Shown here piece after piece: positions 16,918-34,801 of a DNA stretch of 64,000 nt. The DNA is taken from positions 186,001-250,000 of the forward strand of contig JADJMW010000002.1 of NCBI GenBank assembly GCA_016709385.1. The letters run 5' to 3'. A program made the translations under genes and the position numbers. Origin of the DNA: Candidatus Rubrivivax defluviihabitans (GTDB lineage: Bacteria; Pseudomonadota; Gammaproteobacteria; Burkholderiales; Burkholderiaceae_C). The notes beneath the pieces are model-generated. The model searched no databases, had not been told where the DNA came from, and saw nothing but the letters and a program-made list of their open reading frames with translations. Position 1 is the first letter of the stretch. Each line of letters opens with the position of its first letter.

Positions 16918-17742
16918 TTACTTCTTGCGACGCGAGACGATCATCGTCTGCGTGCGCTTGTTGCTGCGGGTGCGGTAGCCCTTGGTCAGGGTGTTCCACG
17001 GCGACACCTGCGGCTGGCCCTCGCCGGTGCGGCCTTCGCCGCCGCCGTGCGGGTGGTCGACCGGGTTCATGGCCACGCCGCGCACCGTCGGGCGGATGCC
17101 GCGCCAGCGCGTGGCGCCGGCCTTGCCGTACTGCTGCAGGCTGTGCTCTTCGTTGCTCACTTCACCGATGGTGGCGCGGCAGTCGATGTGGATCTTGCGC
17201 ACTTCGCCCGAGCGCAGACGCAACTGGGCGTAGATGCCTTCGCGCGCCATCAGCGTGACCGACGTACCCGCGGAACGCGCGATCTGCGCGCCCTTGCCGG
17301 GCATCATCTCCACGCAGTGCACGATGGAACCCACCGGGATGTTGCGGATGGGCAGCGTGTTGCCGGCCTTGATCGGCGCCTCGGCACCGCTGAGCAGCGT
17401 GGCACCGGCATCGACGCCGCGCGGGGCGATGATGTAGCGGCGCTCGCCGTCGGCGTAGCACAGCAGCGCGATGTGGGCGGTGCGGTTGGGGTCGTATTCG
17501 ATGCGCTCGACCTTCGCAGGGATGCCGTCCTTGTTGCGCACGAAGTCGACCACGCGGTAGTGGTGCTTGTGCCCACCGCCCTTGTGGCGCATCGTGATGT
17601 GGCCGTTGTTGTTGCGGCCGGCATTCTGCTTTTGCGGCTCGAGCAACGAGGCTTCGGGCGCGCCCTTGTGCAGGTGCTTGTGCACCACCTTGACGACGGC
17701 ACGGCGGCCGGGCGAGGTGGGCTTGACTTTGACGATGGCCAT
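16918..17742 (-). CDS. rplB: 50S ribosomal protein L2
   Basis: A 274-residue primary 23S rRNA-binding protein needed for subunit joining and peptidyl transfer. It starts MAIVKVKPTSPGRRAVVKVV, has KNAGRNNNG-like basic region QKQNAGRNNNGHITMRHKGG, and shows the RGVAMNPVDHPHGGGEGRTG loop with the conserved His near the active centre. Its ATG directly abuts the stop of rplW. Confidence 0.97.
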   Translation of the reverse strand: MAIVKVKPTSPGRRAVVKVVHKHLHKGAPEASLLEPQKQNAGRNNNGHITMRHKGGGHKHHYRVVDFVRNKDGIPAKVERIEYDPNRTAHIALLCYADGERRYIIAPRGVDAGATLLSGAEAPIKAGNTLPIRNIPVGSIVHCVEMMPGKGAQIARSAGTSVTLMAREGIYAQLRLRSGEVRKIHIDCRATIGEVSNEEHSLQQYGKAGATRWRGIRPTVRGVAMNPVDHPHGGGEGRTGEGQPQVSPWNTLTKGYRTRSNKRTQTMIVSRRKK

Positions 17743-18078
17743 TTAGGAGGCCTCCCCGGAGAAATTGAGCTCCTGGCCGGCCTTCAGCGCCACGAACGCC
17801 TTCTTGACGTGATCGCGGCGGCCGATGGCGCGCCCGAAGCGCTTGACCTTGCCCTTTTGCACGGAGGTCGACACCGATGCGACCTCGACCTTGAACATCA
17901 GCTCGACGGCAGCCTTGATCTCGGGCTTGGTGGCGTCGCGCAGCACCTTGAACATGACCTGGTTCTGCTTCTCGCCGATGCGGGTGGCCTTCTCGGAGAT
18001 GATCGGTGCCACCAGCACCTGGGCCAGGCGCCCTTCGTCGTATTTGCGCTGCGCGGGGGATGGGTTGATGCGGCTCAT
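17743..18078 (-). CDS. rplW: 50S ribosomal protein L23
   Basis: A 111-residue protein at the tunnel exit where trigger factor and SRP dock. It includes APIISEKATRIGEKQNQVMF and the VASVSTSVQKGKVKRFGRAI hairpin. A 13-residue N-terminal lead (MSRINPSPAQRKYDEGR) precedes the core. It overlaps rplD by four bases. Confidence 0.96.
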   Translation of the reverse strand: MSRINPSPAQRKYDEGRLAQVLVAPIISEKATRIGEKQNQVMFKVLRDATKPEIKAAVELMFKVEVASVSTSVQKGKVKRFGRAIGRRDHVKKAFVALKAGQELNFSGEAS

Positions 18079-18695
18079 GCGTACATCTCCTTGAGCTGCT
18101 CGATCGCGCCCTTGGTCACCAGCACCTTCTTGTAGAAGACCAGCGACAGCGGATCGGCATAACGCGGCTCGACCACCAGCACGTTGGCCAGGTTGCGCGA
18201 GGCCAGCGCCAGGTTGTCGTCAATCTGGTCGGCAATGACCATCACCGAGTCCAGCCCCATGGCCTTGAACTTGGCCGCCAGCAGACGGGTCTTGGGAGCG
18301 TCGACGCTGAGCGAGTCCACCACCGCCAGGCGGCCGTCGCGGGCCAGCTGCGAAAGGATGGACGCCATGCCGGCGCGGTACATCTTCTTGTTGACCTTTT
18401 GCGAGAAATTCTCGTCGGGACGGTTCGGGAAGATGCGGCCACCACCACGCCAAAGCGGCGAGCTGGTCATGCCGGCACGGGCACGGCCGGTGCCCTTCTG
18501 GCGGAATGGCTTCTTCGTGGAGTGCTTGACCTCGCCGCGGTCGAGCTGGGCACGGGTGCCCTGGCGCGCGTTGGCCTGGAAGGCAACGACGATCTGGTGC
18601 ACCAGCGCTTCGTTGTAGTCGCGGGCGAAGACGGTGTCGGGCGCGTCCACCTTGCTGGTGGCTTGGCCTTGTTCGTTGAGGAGCTCGAGCTGCAT
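18075..18695 (-). CDS. rplD: 50S ribosomal protein L4
   Basis: A 206-residue tunnel-lining protein which in E. coli also represses the S10 operon both at transcription and at translation. The tunnel loop KPFRQKGTGRARAGMTSSPL is intact. C-terminal residues YADPLSLVFYKKVLVTKGAI are typical. Whether it controls the leader seen upstream of rplC here (19435-19550) is an open question. Confidence 0.96.
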   Translation of the reverse strand: MQLELLNEQGQATSKVDAPDTVFARDYNEALVHQIVVAFQANARQGTRAQLDRGEVKHSTKKPFRQKGTGRARAGMTSSPLWRGGGRIFPNRPDENFSQKVNKKMYRAGMASILSQLARDGRLAVVDSLSVDAPKTRLLAAKFKAMGLDSVMVIADQIDDNLALASRNLANVLVVEPRYADPLSLVFYKKVLVTKGAIEQLKEMYA

Positions 18696-18697
18696 GC

Positions 18698-19393
18698 TTA
18701 GGCTCCCTTCTTCGCGGCGGCGTCGGCGCCGGCCTTGACGGGACGCGCCTTGATGGCCGGGCGCACCACGACGTGGCCGTTCTTGGCGCCCGGAACGGCG
18801 CCGCGGACGAGCAGCAGCGAACGCGCTTCATCGACGCGGACGATGTCCAGGTTCTGCGTGGTCACGGTCTCGTCGCCCATGTGGCCGGTCATCTTCTTGC
18901 CCGGGAATACGCGACCCGGGTCCTGCGCCATCGAGATCGAGCCCGGCACGTTGTGCGAGCGGCTGTTGCCGTGCGAGGCGCGCTGCGAGCTGAAGTTGTG
19001 GCGCTTGATGGTGCCCGCGAAGCCCTTGCCGATGGAAGTGCCCTGCACGTCCACCTTCTGGCCGGCGGCGAACACGCTCACCGGCAGCACGGCACCCGGC
19101 GCGTACTGACCGGCGGTTTCGGCGCTGACGCGGAATTCCTTGAGCACCTCGCCGGCTTCGACACCGGCCTTGGCCAGGTGCCCGGCGGCGGGCTTGTTCA
19201 CGCGGCTGGCCTTGCGGGCGCCGAACGCCACCTGCAAGGCGTTGTAGCCGTCGGTGGCGGCGGTCTTGACTTGCGTGACGCGGTTGTTGGACACGTCGAG
19301 CACGGTCACGGGGATGGTGTCGCCATCGTCCGTGAAGATGCGCATCATGCCCACCTTGCGGCCCAGCAAGCCGAGCTGTTCGCTCAGACTCAT
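18698..19393 (-). CDS. rplC: 50S ribosomal protein L3
   Basis: A 231-residue protein reaching toward the peptidyl-transferase centre. I chose the ATG at 19393 (MSLSEQLGLLGRKVGMMRIF) with GGAG 10 or so bases upstream; the frame stays open further but through a hairpin-rich leader. The glutamine-methylated loop region is HNFSSQRASHGNSRSHNVPG. It is separated from rpsJ by about 200 bases containing a promoter and structured RNA, unlike the tight packing downstream. Confidence 0.96.
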   Translation of the reverse strand: MSLSEQLGLLGRKVGMMRIFTDDGDTIPVTVLDVSNNRVTQVKTAATDGYNALQVAFGARKASRVNKPAAGHLAKAGVEAGEVLKEFRVSAETAGQYAPGAVLPVSVFAAGQKVDVQGTSIGKGFAGTIKRHNFSSQRASHGNSRSHNVPGSISMAQDPGRVFPGKKMTGHMGDETVTTQNLDIVRVDEARSLLLVRGAVPGAKNGHVVVRPAIKARPVKAGADAAAKKGA

Positions 19394-19434
19394 GGTCTTT
19401 CTCCAGCTCCGTCGGAGGAGCCTTTGTTCACGAT

Positions 19435-19497
19435 CCCGACATCGATTGGTCGGGGTGGTTTTTTCACTCTCCCGACCTGTCCCAGGGACAGGTCGGG
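19435..19497 (-). promoter_or_regulatory. rplC leader with mutually exclusive hairpins
   Basis: Four complementary segments lie in the rplC leader: CCCGAC (19435-19440), GGTCGGGG (19448-19455), CCCGACCTGTCCC (19471-19483) and GGGACAGGTCGGG (19485-19497). The last two form a perfect 13-base inverted repeat around a single base. The second and third, and the first and second, can also pair. Neighbouring pairings exclude each other, the usual design of an attenuator. No T-run follows the main hairpin on the minus strand, so a classical intrinsic terminator is not evident. Confidence 0.5.
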
Positions 19498-19544
19498 GAA
19501 GCGGAATTCCTGGCCGGGAAAACCCGTTCAGAGAAAAGCCTGTG

Positions 19545-19572
19545 ATTGTAGCAGTGCGGGTAGAACCCGCAA
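19545..19572 (-). promoter_or_regulatory. Sigma-70 promoter upstream of rplC
   Basis: On the minus strand TTGCGG (19567-19572) is followed after 16 bases by TACAAT (19545-19550), one mismatch from the consensus -10. It lies in the rpsJ-rplC spacer and would start a transcript of S10 genes with a leader of roughly 145 bases. rpsJ itself would then depend on the tuf transcript. Confidence 0.6.
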
Positions 19573-19595
19573 CCGCCACGTCACTCGGCGTGCAC

Positions 19596-19910
19596 TTACT
19601 GCAACTTGATCTCGACGTCCACGCCGGCCGGCAGGTCGAGCTTCATCAGCGCGTCCACGGTCTTGTCGGTGGGATCGACGATATCCATCAGCCGCTGGTG
19701 CGTGCGGATCTCGAGCTGGTCCCGGCTCGTCTTGTTGACGTGCGGCGAGCGCAGGATGTCGAAACGCTGCATGCGCGTGGGCAGGGGCACGGGACCCCTG
19801 ACGATGGCGCCGGTGCGTTTGGCGGTATCGACGATCTCCAGCGCCGACTGGTCGATCAGCTTGTAGTCGAAGGCCTTGAGGCGGATGCGGATCTTCTGTT
19901 TGGTGGACAT
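19596..19910 (-). CDS. rpsJ: 30S ribosomal protein S10 (NusE)
   Basis: A 104-residue protein acting both in the small-subunit head and, as NusE, in NusB- and NusG-linked antitermination. It starts MSTKQKIRIRLKAFDYKLID and has the VRGPVPLPTRMQRFDILRSP loop. It lies nine bases after tuf, so it is probably cotranscribed with the elongation factor rather than with rplC. Confidence 0.97.
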   Translation of the reverse strand: MSTKQKIRIRLKAFDYKLIDQSALEIVDTAKRTGAIVRGPVPLPTRMQRFDILRSPHVNKTSRDQLEIRTHQRLMDIVDPTDKTVDALMKLDLPAGVDVEIKLQ

Positions 19911-19919
19911 GTCCGCCCC

Positions 19920-21110
<1,191 letters not shown>

Positions 21111-21159
21111 TTCGGTTTCTCCGGATAAAGAGCGATGCCAGTGGTGGGTTTAAGGTTTC

Positions 21160-21208
21160 CGGCGGGTCGTCGATTCGCATGTCACTGGCAACACGCGGCG
21201 ACCCGCCG
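21160..21208 (-). repeat. Inverted repeat in the tuf leader
   Basis: Ten-base arms CGGCGGGTCG (21160-21169) and CGACCCGCCG (21199-21208) flank a 29-base loop, about 50 bases upstream of the tuf start. It could form a leader hairpin. No protein target is known to me for this element. Confidence 0.4.
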
Positions 21209-21239
21209 AAGACCGTCGAAGGAAAGGGCTCGCGAAGCG

Positions 21240-21304
21240 ACTGCCCGCCACTTCTGTCTGTGTCTACTGCCCGCTACTTCTGTCTATGACTACTGCCCGC
21301 TACC
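21240..21304. repeat. Degenerate 26-bp tandem repeat between fusA and tuf
   Basis: Two and a half copies of a 26-base unit starting ACTGCCCGC are arrayed head to tail at 21240-21265, 21266-21291 and 21292-21304. The first two differ at three positions. The array ends four bases before the fusA stop codon and fills the upstream part of the fusA-tuf spacer. Confidence 0.75.
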
Positions 21305-21307
21305 AGT

Positions 21308-23410
21308 TCACTTTCCGCGCGCGGTGATGATCGCGTCGGCCACGTTCTTGGGCGCCTCGGAGTAGTGCTTGAACTCCATCGTGTAGGTGGCCCGGCCCTG
21401 GCTCATGCTGCGCAGCGTGGTCGAATAGCCGAACATTTCCGACAGTGGCACCTCGGCCTTGATGATCTTGCCGCCGCCGGGCATGTCGTCCATGCCCTGC
21501 ACCATGCCGCGACGGCTGGACAGGTCGCCCATCACGCTGCCGGCGTAGTCTTCCGGAGTTTCCACTTCCACGGCCATCATCGGCTCCAGGATCACCGGGC
21601 TGGCCTTGCGGCAGCCGTCCTTGAAGCCCATGCTGGCCGCCATCTTGAACGCGTTTTCGTTCGAGTCCACTTCATGGTACGAGCCGAAGGTGAGCGTCAC
21701 CTTCACGTCCACCACCGGGTAGCCCGCGAGCACGCCGTTGGGTAGCGTATCTTCGACGCCCTTCTTCACCGCCGGAATGAATTCGCGCGGCACCACGCCG
21801 CCCTTGATGGCGTCGACGAACTCGAAACCCTTGCCCGGCTCCTGCGGCTCGATCTTCAGCACCACGTGGCCGTACTGGCCCTTGCCGCCGGACTGGCGCA
21901 CGAACTTGCCTTCGACGTCGGACACCGGCTTGCGAATGGTCTCGCGGTAAGCCACCTGCGGCTTGCCGACATTGGCCTCGACGCCGAATTCGCGTTTCAT
22001 GCGGTCGACGATGATCTCCAGGTGCAGCTCGCCCATGCCGGAGATGATGGTCTGGCCACTCTCCTCGTCGGTGCGCACGCGGAAAGACGGATCCTCCTGT
22101 GCCAGGCGGCCCAGCGCGATGCCCATCTTCTCCTGGTCGGCCTTGGTCTTGGGTTCCACGGCCTGGCTGATGACGGGCTCGGGGAAGACCATCTTTTCCA
22201 GCGTGATGATCGATTCCGGGTCGCACAGGGTTTCGCCCGTGGTCACATCCTTCAGGCCCACGCAGGCGGCGATGTCGCCGGCCAGGATTTCCTTGATCTC
22301 CTCGCGCTGGTTGGCGTGCATCTGCAGGATGCGGCCGATGCGTTCCTTCTTGCCGCGGATCGGGTTGTAGACCGAGTCGCCCGACTTCAGCACGCCCGAG
22401 TAGACGCGCACGAAGGTGAGCTGGCCGACATAGGGGTCGGTCATCAGCTTGAAGGCGAGCGCGGCGAACTTCTCGCTGTCGTCGGCGCGGCGCGAGGTCT
22501 CCTTGTCGTTGTCGTCGGTGCCCGGCACCGGCGGCACGTCGATCGGCGAAGGCATGAAGTCGATCACGGCGTCGAGCATGCGCTGCACACCCTTGTTCTT
22601 GAACGCGGTGCCGCACAGCATGGGCTGGATCTCCGCCGCGATCGTGCGCATGCGCAAGCCCTTCATGAGCTCGTCGTGCGTGAGTTCACCCGTCTCCAGA
22701 TACTTGTTCATCAGCTCTTCGCTGGCCTCGGCGGCGGCCTCGACCATGTTCTCGCGCCACTTCTGCGCCTCGGCCAGCAGCTCGGCGGGAATCTCCTGGT
22801 ATTCGAACTTCATGCCCTGCGAGGCCTCGTCCCAGATGATCGCCTTCATGACGATGAGGTCGATGACGCCGGTGAAGTTTTCCTCGGCACCAATGGGCAG
22901 CACCACCGGCACGGGATTGGCCTTCAGCCGGGCCTTCATCTGGTCGTAGACCTTGTAGAAGTTCGCGCCGGTGCGGTCCATCTTGTTCACGAAGGCCAGC
23001 CGCGGCACCCTGTACTTGTTGGCCTGGCGCCAGACGGTCTCGCTCTGCGGCTGCACGCCGCCCACGGCGCAGTACACCATGCAGGCACCGTCGAGCACGC
23101 GCATGGAACGCTCCACCTCGATGGTGAAGTCCACGTGGCCCGGGGTGTCGATGATGTTGATGCGGTGCTCGGGGTGGGACAGGTCCATGCCCTTCCAGAA
23201 GCAGGTCGTGGCGGCGGAGGTGATGGTGATGCCACGCTCCTGCTCCTGCTCCATCCAGTCCATCGTGGCGGCGCCGTCGTGGACCTCGCCGATCTTGTGG
23301 TTGACACCCGTGTAGTAGAGGATGCGCTCGGTGGTGGTGGTCTTGCCGGCGTCGATGTGCGCGCTGATACCGATATTGCGGTAGCGCTCGATAGGGGTCT
23401 TGCGGGCCAT
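21308..23410 (-). CDS. fusA: Elongation factor G
   Basis: A 700-residue GTPase catalysing translocation and ribosome recycling. It begins MARKTPIERYRNIGISAHID with the P-loop AHIDAGKTTTTERILYYTG, then DTPGHVDFTIEV (G3) and NKMD (G4). The domain IV tip region and C-terminal YTMEFKHYSEAPKNVADAII are complete. Middle gene of the str operon, 70 bases after rpsG. Confidence 0.98.
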   Translation of the reverse strand: MARKTPIERYRNIGISAHIDAGKTTTTERILYYTGVNHKIGEVHDGAATMDWMEQEQERGITITSAATTCFWKGMDLSHPEHRINIIDTPGHVDFTIEVERSMRVLDGACMVYCAVGGVQPQSETVWRQANKYRVPRLAFVNKMDRTGANFYKVYDQMKARLKANPVPVVLPIGAEENFTGVIDLIVMKAIIWDEASQGMKFEYQEIPAELLAEAQKWRENMVEAAAEASEELMNKYLETGELTHDELMKGLRMRTIAAEIQPMLCGTAFKNKGVQRMLDAVIDFMPSPIDVPPVPGTDDNDKETSRRADDSEKFAALAFKLMTDPYVGQLTFVRVYSGVLKSGDSVYNPIRGKKERIGRILQMHANQREEIKEILAGDIAACVGLKDVTTGETLCDPESIITLEKMVFPEPVISQAVEPKTKADQEKMGIALGRLAQEDPSFRVRTDEESGQTIISGMGELHLEIIVDRMKREFGVEANVGKPQVAYRETIRKPVSDVEGKFVRQSGGKGQYGHVVLKIEPQEPGKGFEFVDAIKGGVVPREFIPAVKKGVEDTLPNGVLAGYPVVDVKVTLTFGSYHEVDSNENAFKMAASMGFKDGCRKASPVILEPMMAVEVETPEDYAGSVMGDLSSRRGMVQGMDDMPGGGKIIKAEVPLSEMFGYSTTLRSMSQGRATYTMEFKHYSEAPKNVADAIITARGK

Positions 23411-23480
23411 GGTCTTTCTCCAAAAGCAGGAGCCGCCTCCGGGCTGGTGTTAACCCGTAGAGGCGGCCGGAAGCCGGTTA

Positions 23481-23951
23481 TCAGAAGCGGAAGTGCGAGA
23501 AGGCCTTGTTCGCTTCGGCCATGCGGTGCACTTCGTCGCGCTTCTTCATCGCGCCGCCGCGGCCTTCGCTGGCCTCGAGCAGTTCATTCGCCAGGCGCGC
23601 GGCCATCGACTTTTCGCCGCGTTTTCGCGCCGATTCCTTGAGCCAGCGCATCGCCAGCGCCTGGCGGCGTACCGGGCGCACTTCCACCGGCACCTGGTAG
23701 TTGGCACCACCGACGCGACGGGACTTCACCTCGACCATCGGCTTGATATTGTTCAGCGCCACCATGAAGACCTCGAGCGGGTCCTTGCCGGCCTTCTTCT
23801 CGACCTGGTCGAGCGCGCCGTAGATGATGGCCTCGGCGACAGCCTTCTTGCCCGACTCCATGATGACGTTCATGAATTTGGACAGATCGACGGAACCGAA
23901 CTTGGGGTCGGGCAGGATTTCGCGTTTGGGGACTTCGCGACGACGGGGCAT
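23481..23951 (-). CDS. rpsG: 30S ribosomal protein S7
   Basis: A 156-residue primary 16S rRNA-binding protein that organises the head; in E. coli it represses str operon translation by binding the rpsL-rpsG spacer. The start MPRRREVPKREILPDPKFGS is standard, and the frame upstream of 23951 has no S7 similarity. The hairpin segment VKSRRVGGANYQVPVEVRPV is intact. Confidence 0.97.
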   Translation of the reverse strand: MPRRREVPKREILPDPKFGSVDLSKFMNVIMESGKKAVAEAIIYGALDQVEKKAGKDPLEVFMVALNNIKPMVEVKSRRVGGANYQVPVEVRPVRRQALAMRWLKESARKRGEKSMAARLANELLEASEGRGGAMKKRDEVHRMAEANKAFSHFRF

Positions 23952-24077
23952 GACACTCTTCCTTGTAGATGCTTCAGTTGGCGAAGGCCTTGCGACCCGC
24001 GCCGCGAAGGGCCATCCGCGGCCCCTCACTTACTCGGCCGGCACCCCACCAAGAACAGGGGCACCTGCCGCACGTGT

Positions 24078-24099
24078 GGCCGGCTCTGCAAAGCCGGCC
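24078..24099 (-). promoter_or_regulatory. Hairpin in the rpsL-rpsG spacer (possible S7 target)
   Basis: Eight-base arms GGCCGGCT and AGCCGGCC enclose a six-base loop (CTGCAA on the plus strand) within the 191-base spacer. E. coli S7 binds structured RNA at the equivalent position. The analogy is by location only; the S7 recognition sequence was not identified. Confidence 0.35.
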
Positions 24100-24142
24100 G
24101 GCCCCGCCGACGCGAGGCGTCGACCCGGGCTGCGAAGGCCTC

Positions 24143-24520
<378 letters not shown>

Positions 24521-24590
24521 AGGACCGTTGGTTTCCGTTGATGGCGTTCCGGCCGCAGATTTAGCGGCAAATATCGCCGAAAAGCTTTCC

Positions 24591-24619
24591 ATTATATTCC
24601 GCCCTGTGTACCGCAGCAA
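24591..24619 (-). promoter_or_regulatory. Strong sigma-70 promoter of the str operon
   Basis: On the minus strand TTGCTG (24614-24619) and a perfect TATAAT (24591-24596) are separated by the ideal 17 bases. It reads toward rpsL and lies only nine bases from the start of the divergent PIN-domain gene. Confidence 0.8.
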
Positions 24620-24627
24620 GTGCCGCG

Positions 24628-25098
24628 TTGAATAGCTCGCATCCACCGGCCCGCAACGGCCCAACGCCGTGGCTCGTGGCCGACACCCAGGTCGTCCTCG
24701 ACTGGCTGGTGTTCCGCGATGCCACGGCTCGGCCGCTTCTGCAGGCGATGCTGGAGGGGCGGCTGCGCTGGCTGGCAACGCCGGCGATGCGCACCGAGCT
24801 GGAACACATGCTGCGTCATCCGGCACTTGCACGCTGGGGCCACCGACCCGAGCTGGCGATCGCTTTCTTCGAGTGCCACGCGACCCTGCATGGGGATCCG
24901 GTGCCCGCATCCAACCAGCCGCTGCGCTGCAGCGATCCGGACGACCAGATCTTCATCGACGCGGCGCTGGCCCACCACGCCACCTGGCTGGTGACTCGCG
25001 ATCGCGCCTTGCTGAAGTTGCGCCGCAAGGCGCTCGCCCGAGGAGTGCGCATCCTGCAGCCGGCCGAGTGGCGCGATACCGACACGCCCCAGGGATAG
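24628..25098 (+). CDS. PIN-domain protein, putative toxin without visible antitoxin
   Basis: A 156-residue protein of the COG1569 type of PIN-domain ribonucleases. Acidic residues expected to bind the metal are present: D in VADTQVVLDWLVF, E in TPAMRTELEHML, and the DPDDQIFIDAALAHHATWLV and TRDRALLKL segments. The frame begins with TTG at 24628; a GTG within the LVADT motif is an alternative but would cut into the domain. It is the only plus-strand gene between 4001 and 44309, wedged between rpoC (convergent) and the str promoter (divergent). No antitoxin gene adjoins it. Toxicity is not shown by the sequence. Confidence 0.75.
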   Translation: MNSSHPPARNGPTPWLVADTQVVLDWLVFRDATARPLLQAMLEGRLRWLATPAMRTELEHMLRHPALARWGHRPELAIAFFECHATLHGDPVPASNQPLRCSDPDDQIFIDAALAHHATWLVTRDRALLKLRRKALARGVRILQPAEWRDTDTPQG

Positions 25099-25101
25099 AA
25101 A

Positions 25102-25125
25102 GAGGGCGGCCGGAGCCGCCCCCTC
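25102..25125 (-). terminator. Terminator between rpoC and the PIN gene
   Basis: GAGGGCGGC and GCCGCCCCCTC pair around CGGA with one bulge. On the minus strand the stem is followed by TTTCTATCCC, so it should end the rpoBC transcript. It starts four bases after the PIN stop codon and could serve both directions. Confidence 0.65.
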
Positions 25126-25146
25126 GTGGCCCAAACGCAATCGGAC

Positions 25147-29385
<4,239 letters not shown>

Positions 29386-29397
29386 GCGTGTAGCTCC

Positions 29398-33519
<4,122 letters not shown>

Positions 33520-33616
33520 TGAACTCTCCGTTTCGGGAGCCCCGGCCTGGCCTTGGCGGGACTCCGTCGGCGACTGGCTGTCCCGGTGCCCCAAGGTGTC
33601 CGCTTCGCGGCCACCG

Positions 33617-33656
33617 CCCCCAAGGGGAGCGAGTCGACTCGGGACGGCCCGTCGTC
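33617..33656. repeat. Interspersed intergenic repeat, copy A
   Basis: CCCCCAAGGGG, an eight-base unmatched spacer, then a 21-base segment starting GACTCGGGACGGC. The same arrangement recurs at 40540-40579 with 10 of 11 and 18 of 21 identities in the two blocks. Such C-run/G-run elements are common in Burkholderiales spacers. Confidence 0.5.
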
Positions 33657-33804
33657 GACTCAGGCATTGCACCTGAAAGCTTGGTGACAGGCCACTACCT
33701 GCCGCTGGCGGACAACCCCGGCGTTGCACCGGAGCCCGACCAAACCTGTTCCCTGCAGTCGGATCAGAGAACACTTGCAGCGCCGCCTTCGGCACTTGCA
33801 AGTG

Positions 33805-33828
33805 CTCCCCGGGGCGAGCCCCCGGGAG
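33805..33828 (-). terminator. Putative attenuator hairpin after rplL
   Basis: CTCCCCGGGG and CCCCCGGGAG pair at nine of ten positions around CGAG, 11 bases after the rplL stop. The 14-base palindrome next to it could form an alternative stem. The absence of a T-run suggests partial, possibly Rho- or Nus-dependent, attenuation. Confidence 0.45.
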
Positions 33829-33838
33829 CGCAGCGGGA

Positions 33839-34216
33839 TTACTTCACTTCGGCCTTGGCGCCGGCGTCGAGCAGCTTCTTCAGGGCGGCTTCGGCATCGG
33901 CCTTGGGAATCGCTTCCTTCACGGCCTTGGGCGCGCCGTCGACCAGGTCCTTGGCTTCCTTCAGGCCCAGGCCGGTGAGTTCGCGCACGACCTTGATGAC
34001 CGACACCTTGTTGGCGCCGGCTTCCAGCAGCATGACGTTGAACTCGGTCTTCTCTTCCACCGGCGCGGCAGCGGCGGCGCCACCACCGGCGGCCGGGGCG
34101 GCCATGGAAGCGGCGGACACGCCGAACTTCTCTTCGATGGCCTTGACCAGGTCGTTGAGTTCCATCACCGACATGCTGTCCATGGCGGCCAGGAATGCGT
34201 CTTTATCGAATGCCAT
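33839..34216 (-). CDS. rplL: 50S ribosomal protein L7/L12
   Basis: A 125-residue stalk protein that recruits translational GTPases. It has the N-terminal dimerisation helices MAFDKDAFLAAMDSMSVMEL, an Ala-rich hinge PAAGGGAAAAAPVEEK, and the globular C-terminal domain with EAGANKVSVIKVVRELTGLG and LKEAKDLVDGAPKAVKE. It follows rplJ by 51 bases. Confidence 0.97.
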   Translation of the reverse strand: MAFDKDAFLAAMDSMSVMELNDLVKAIEEKFGVSAASMAAPAAGGGAAAAAPVEEKTEFNVMLLEAGANKVSVIKVVRELTGLGLKEAKDLVDGAPKAVKEAIPKADAEAALKKLLDAGAKAEVK

Positions 34217-34267
34217 TTGGGGTTCCTCGAAACTTTGGGGTTCAGAAATTTGGATGCTGGGGTGGAA

Positions 34268-34801
34268 TCAGGCTGCAGCGGGCTCGGCCGGTGCGTCGGC
34301 CGATTCGGCAGCCGCGGGGCTTTGCTTCTGCACGACTGCGGCCAATACGGCTGCGAAACGCTGGATCGGCGACTTCAACAGGCCGGCCACCTGGGAGATC
34401 AGCACTTCGCGGCTCGGAATGGCTGCGAGGGCTTTGACGCCGTCCGCATCCAGTGCCTTGCCGGCGTAGGCGCCGCCCATGATCTTCAGCTTGTCGTTGC
34501 CCTTGGCGAAGTCGGAAATGACCTTCGCCGCGGCCACGGCATCCTCGGAAAAGCCGTAGATCAGCGGGCCGACCATGGCACCCTGGGCCACCTCGAACGG
34601 CGTGCCGGCGACGGCGCGACGGGCCAGCGTGTTCTTCAGTACATGAAGGTACACGCCCTTGGCCCGCGCATCGACGCGCAGCTTGTTCAGGTGTTCCACG
34701 GTGAGGCCACGGTATTCGGCCAGCGCGAGCGTCTGCGAACGCGCCACTTGCGCGGACACATCCGTGACCACGGCTGCCTTCTCGTTGCGATTGAGACTCA
34801 A
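34268..34801 (-). CDS. rplJ: 50S ribosomal protein L10
   Basis: A 177-residue stalk-base protein that anchors L7/L12 dimers. The start is TTG at 34801: the protein then reads (M)SLNRNEKAAVVTDVSAQVAR, and GAGGAG lies upstream. The longer ATG frame adds 15 residues that do not resemble L10. Core segments ALAEYRGLTVEHLNKLRVDA and VGPLIYGFSEDAVAAAKVI are standard. L10 usually represses its own mRNA through the leader. Confidence 0.95.
   Translation of the reverse strand: MSLNRNEKAAVVTDVSAQVARSQTLALAEYRGLTVEHLNKLRVDARAKGVYLHVLKNTLARRAVAGTPFEVAQGAMVGPLIYGFSEDAVAAAKVISDFAKGNDKLKIMGGAYAGKALDADGVKALAAIPSREVLISQVAGLLKSPIQRFAAVLAAVVQKQSPAAAESADAPAEPAAA

Larger units (their letters stand above)
33520..33838. 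other. rplL-rpoB spacer (319 bp, no gene)
   Basis: No credible gene. Reading from rplL it holds a strong GC hairpin (33805-33828), an adjoining perfect palindrome GCACTTGCAAGTGC (33792-33805), and near rpoB a copy of an interspersed repeat (33617-33656). The layout fits an attenuator that lowers rpoBC transcription relative to L7/L12, as in E. coli, but no T-run was found after the hairpin. Frames open through it have no recognisable similarity. Confidence 0.6.
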
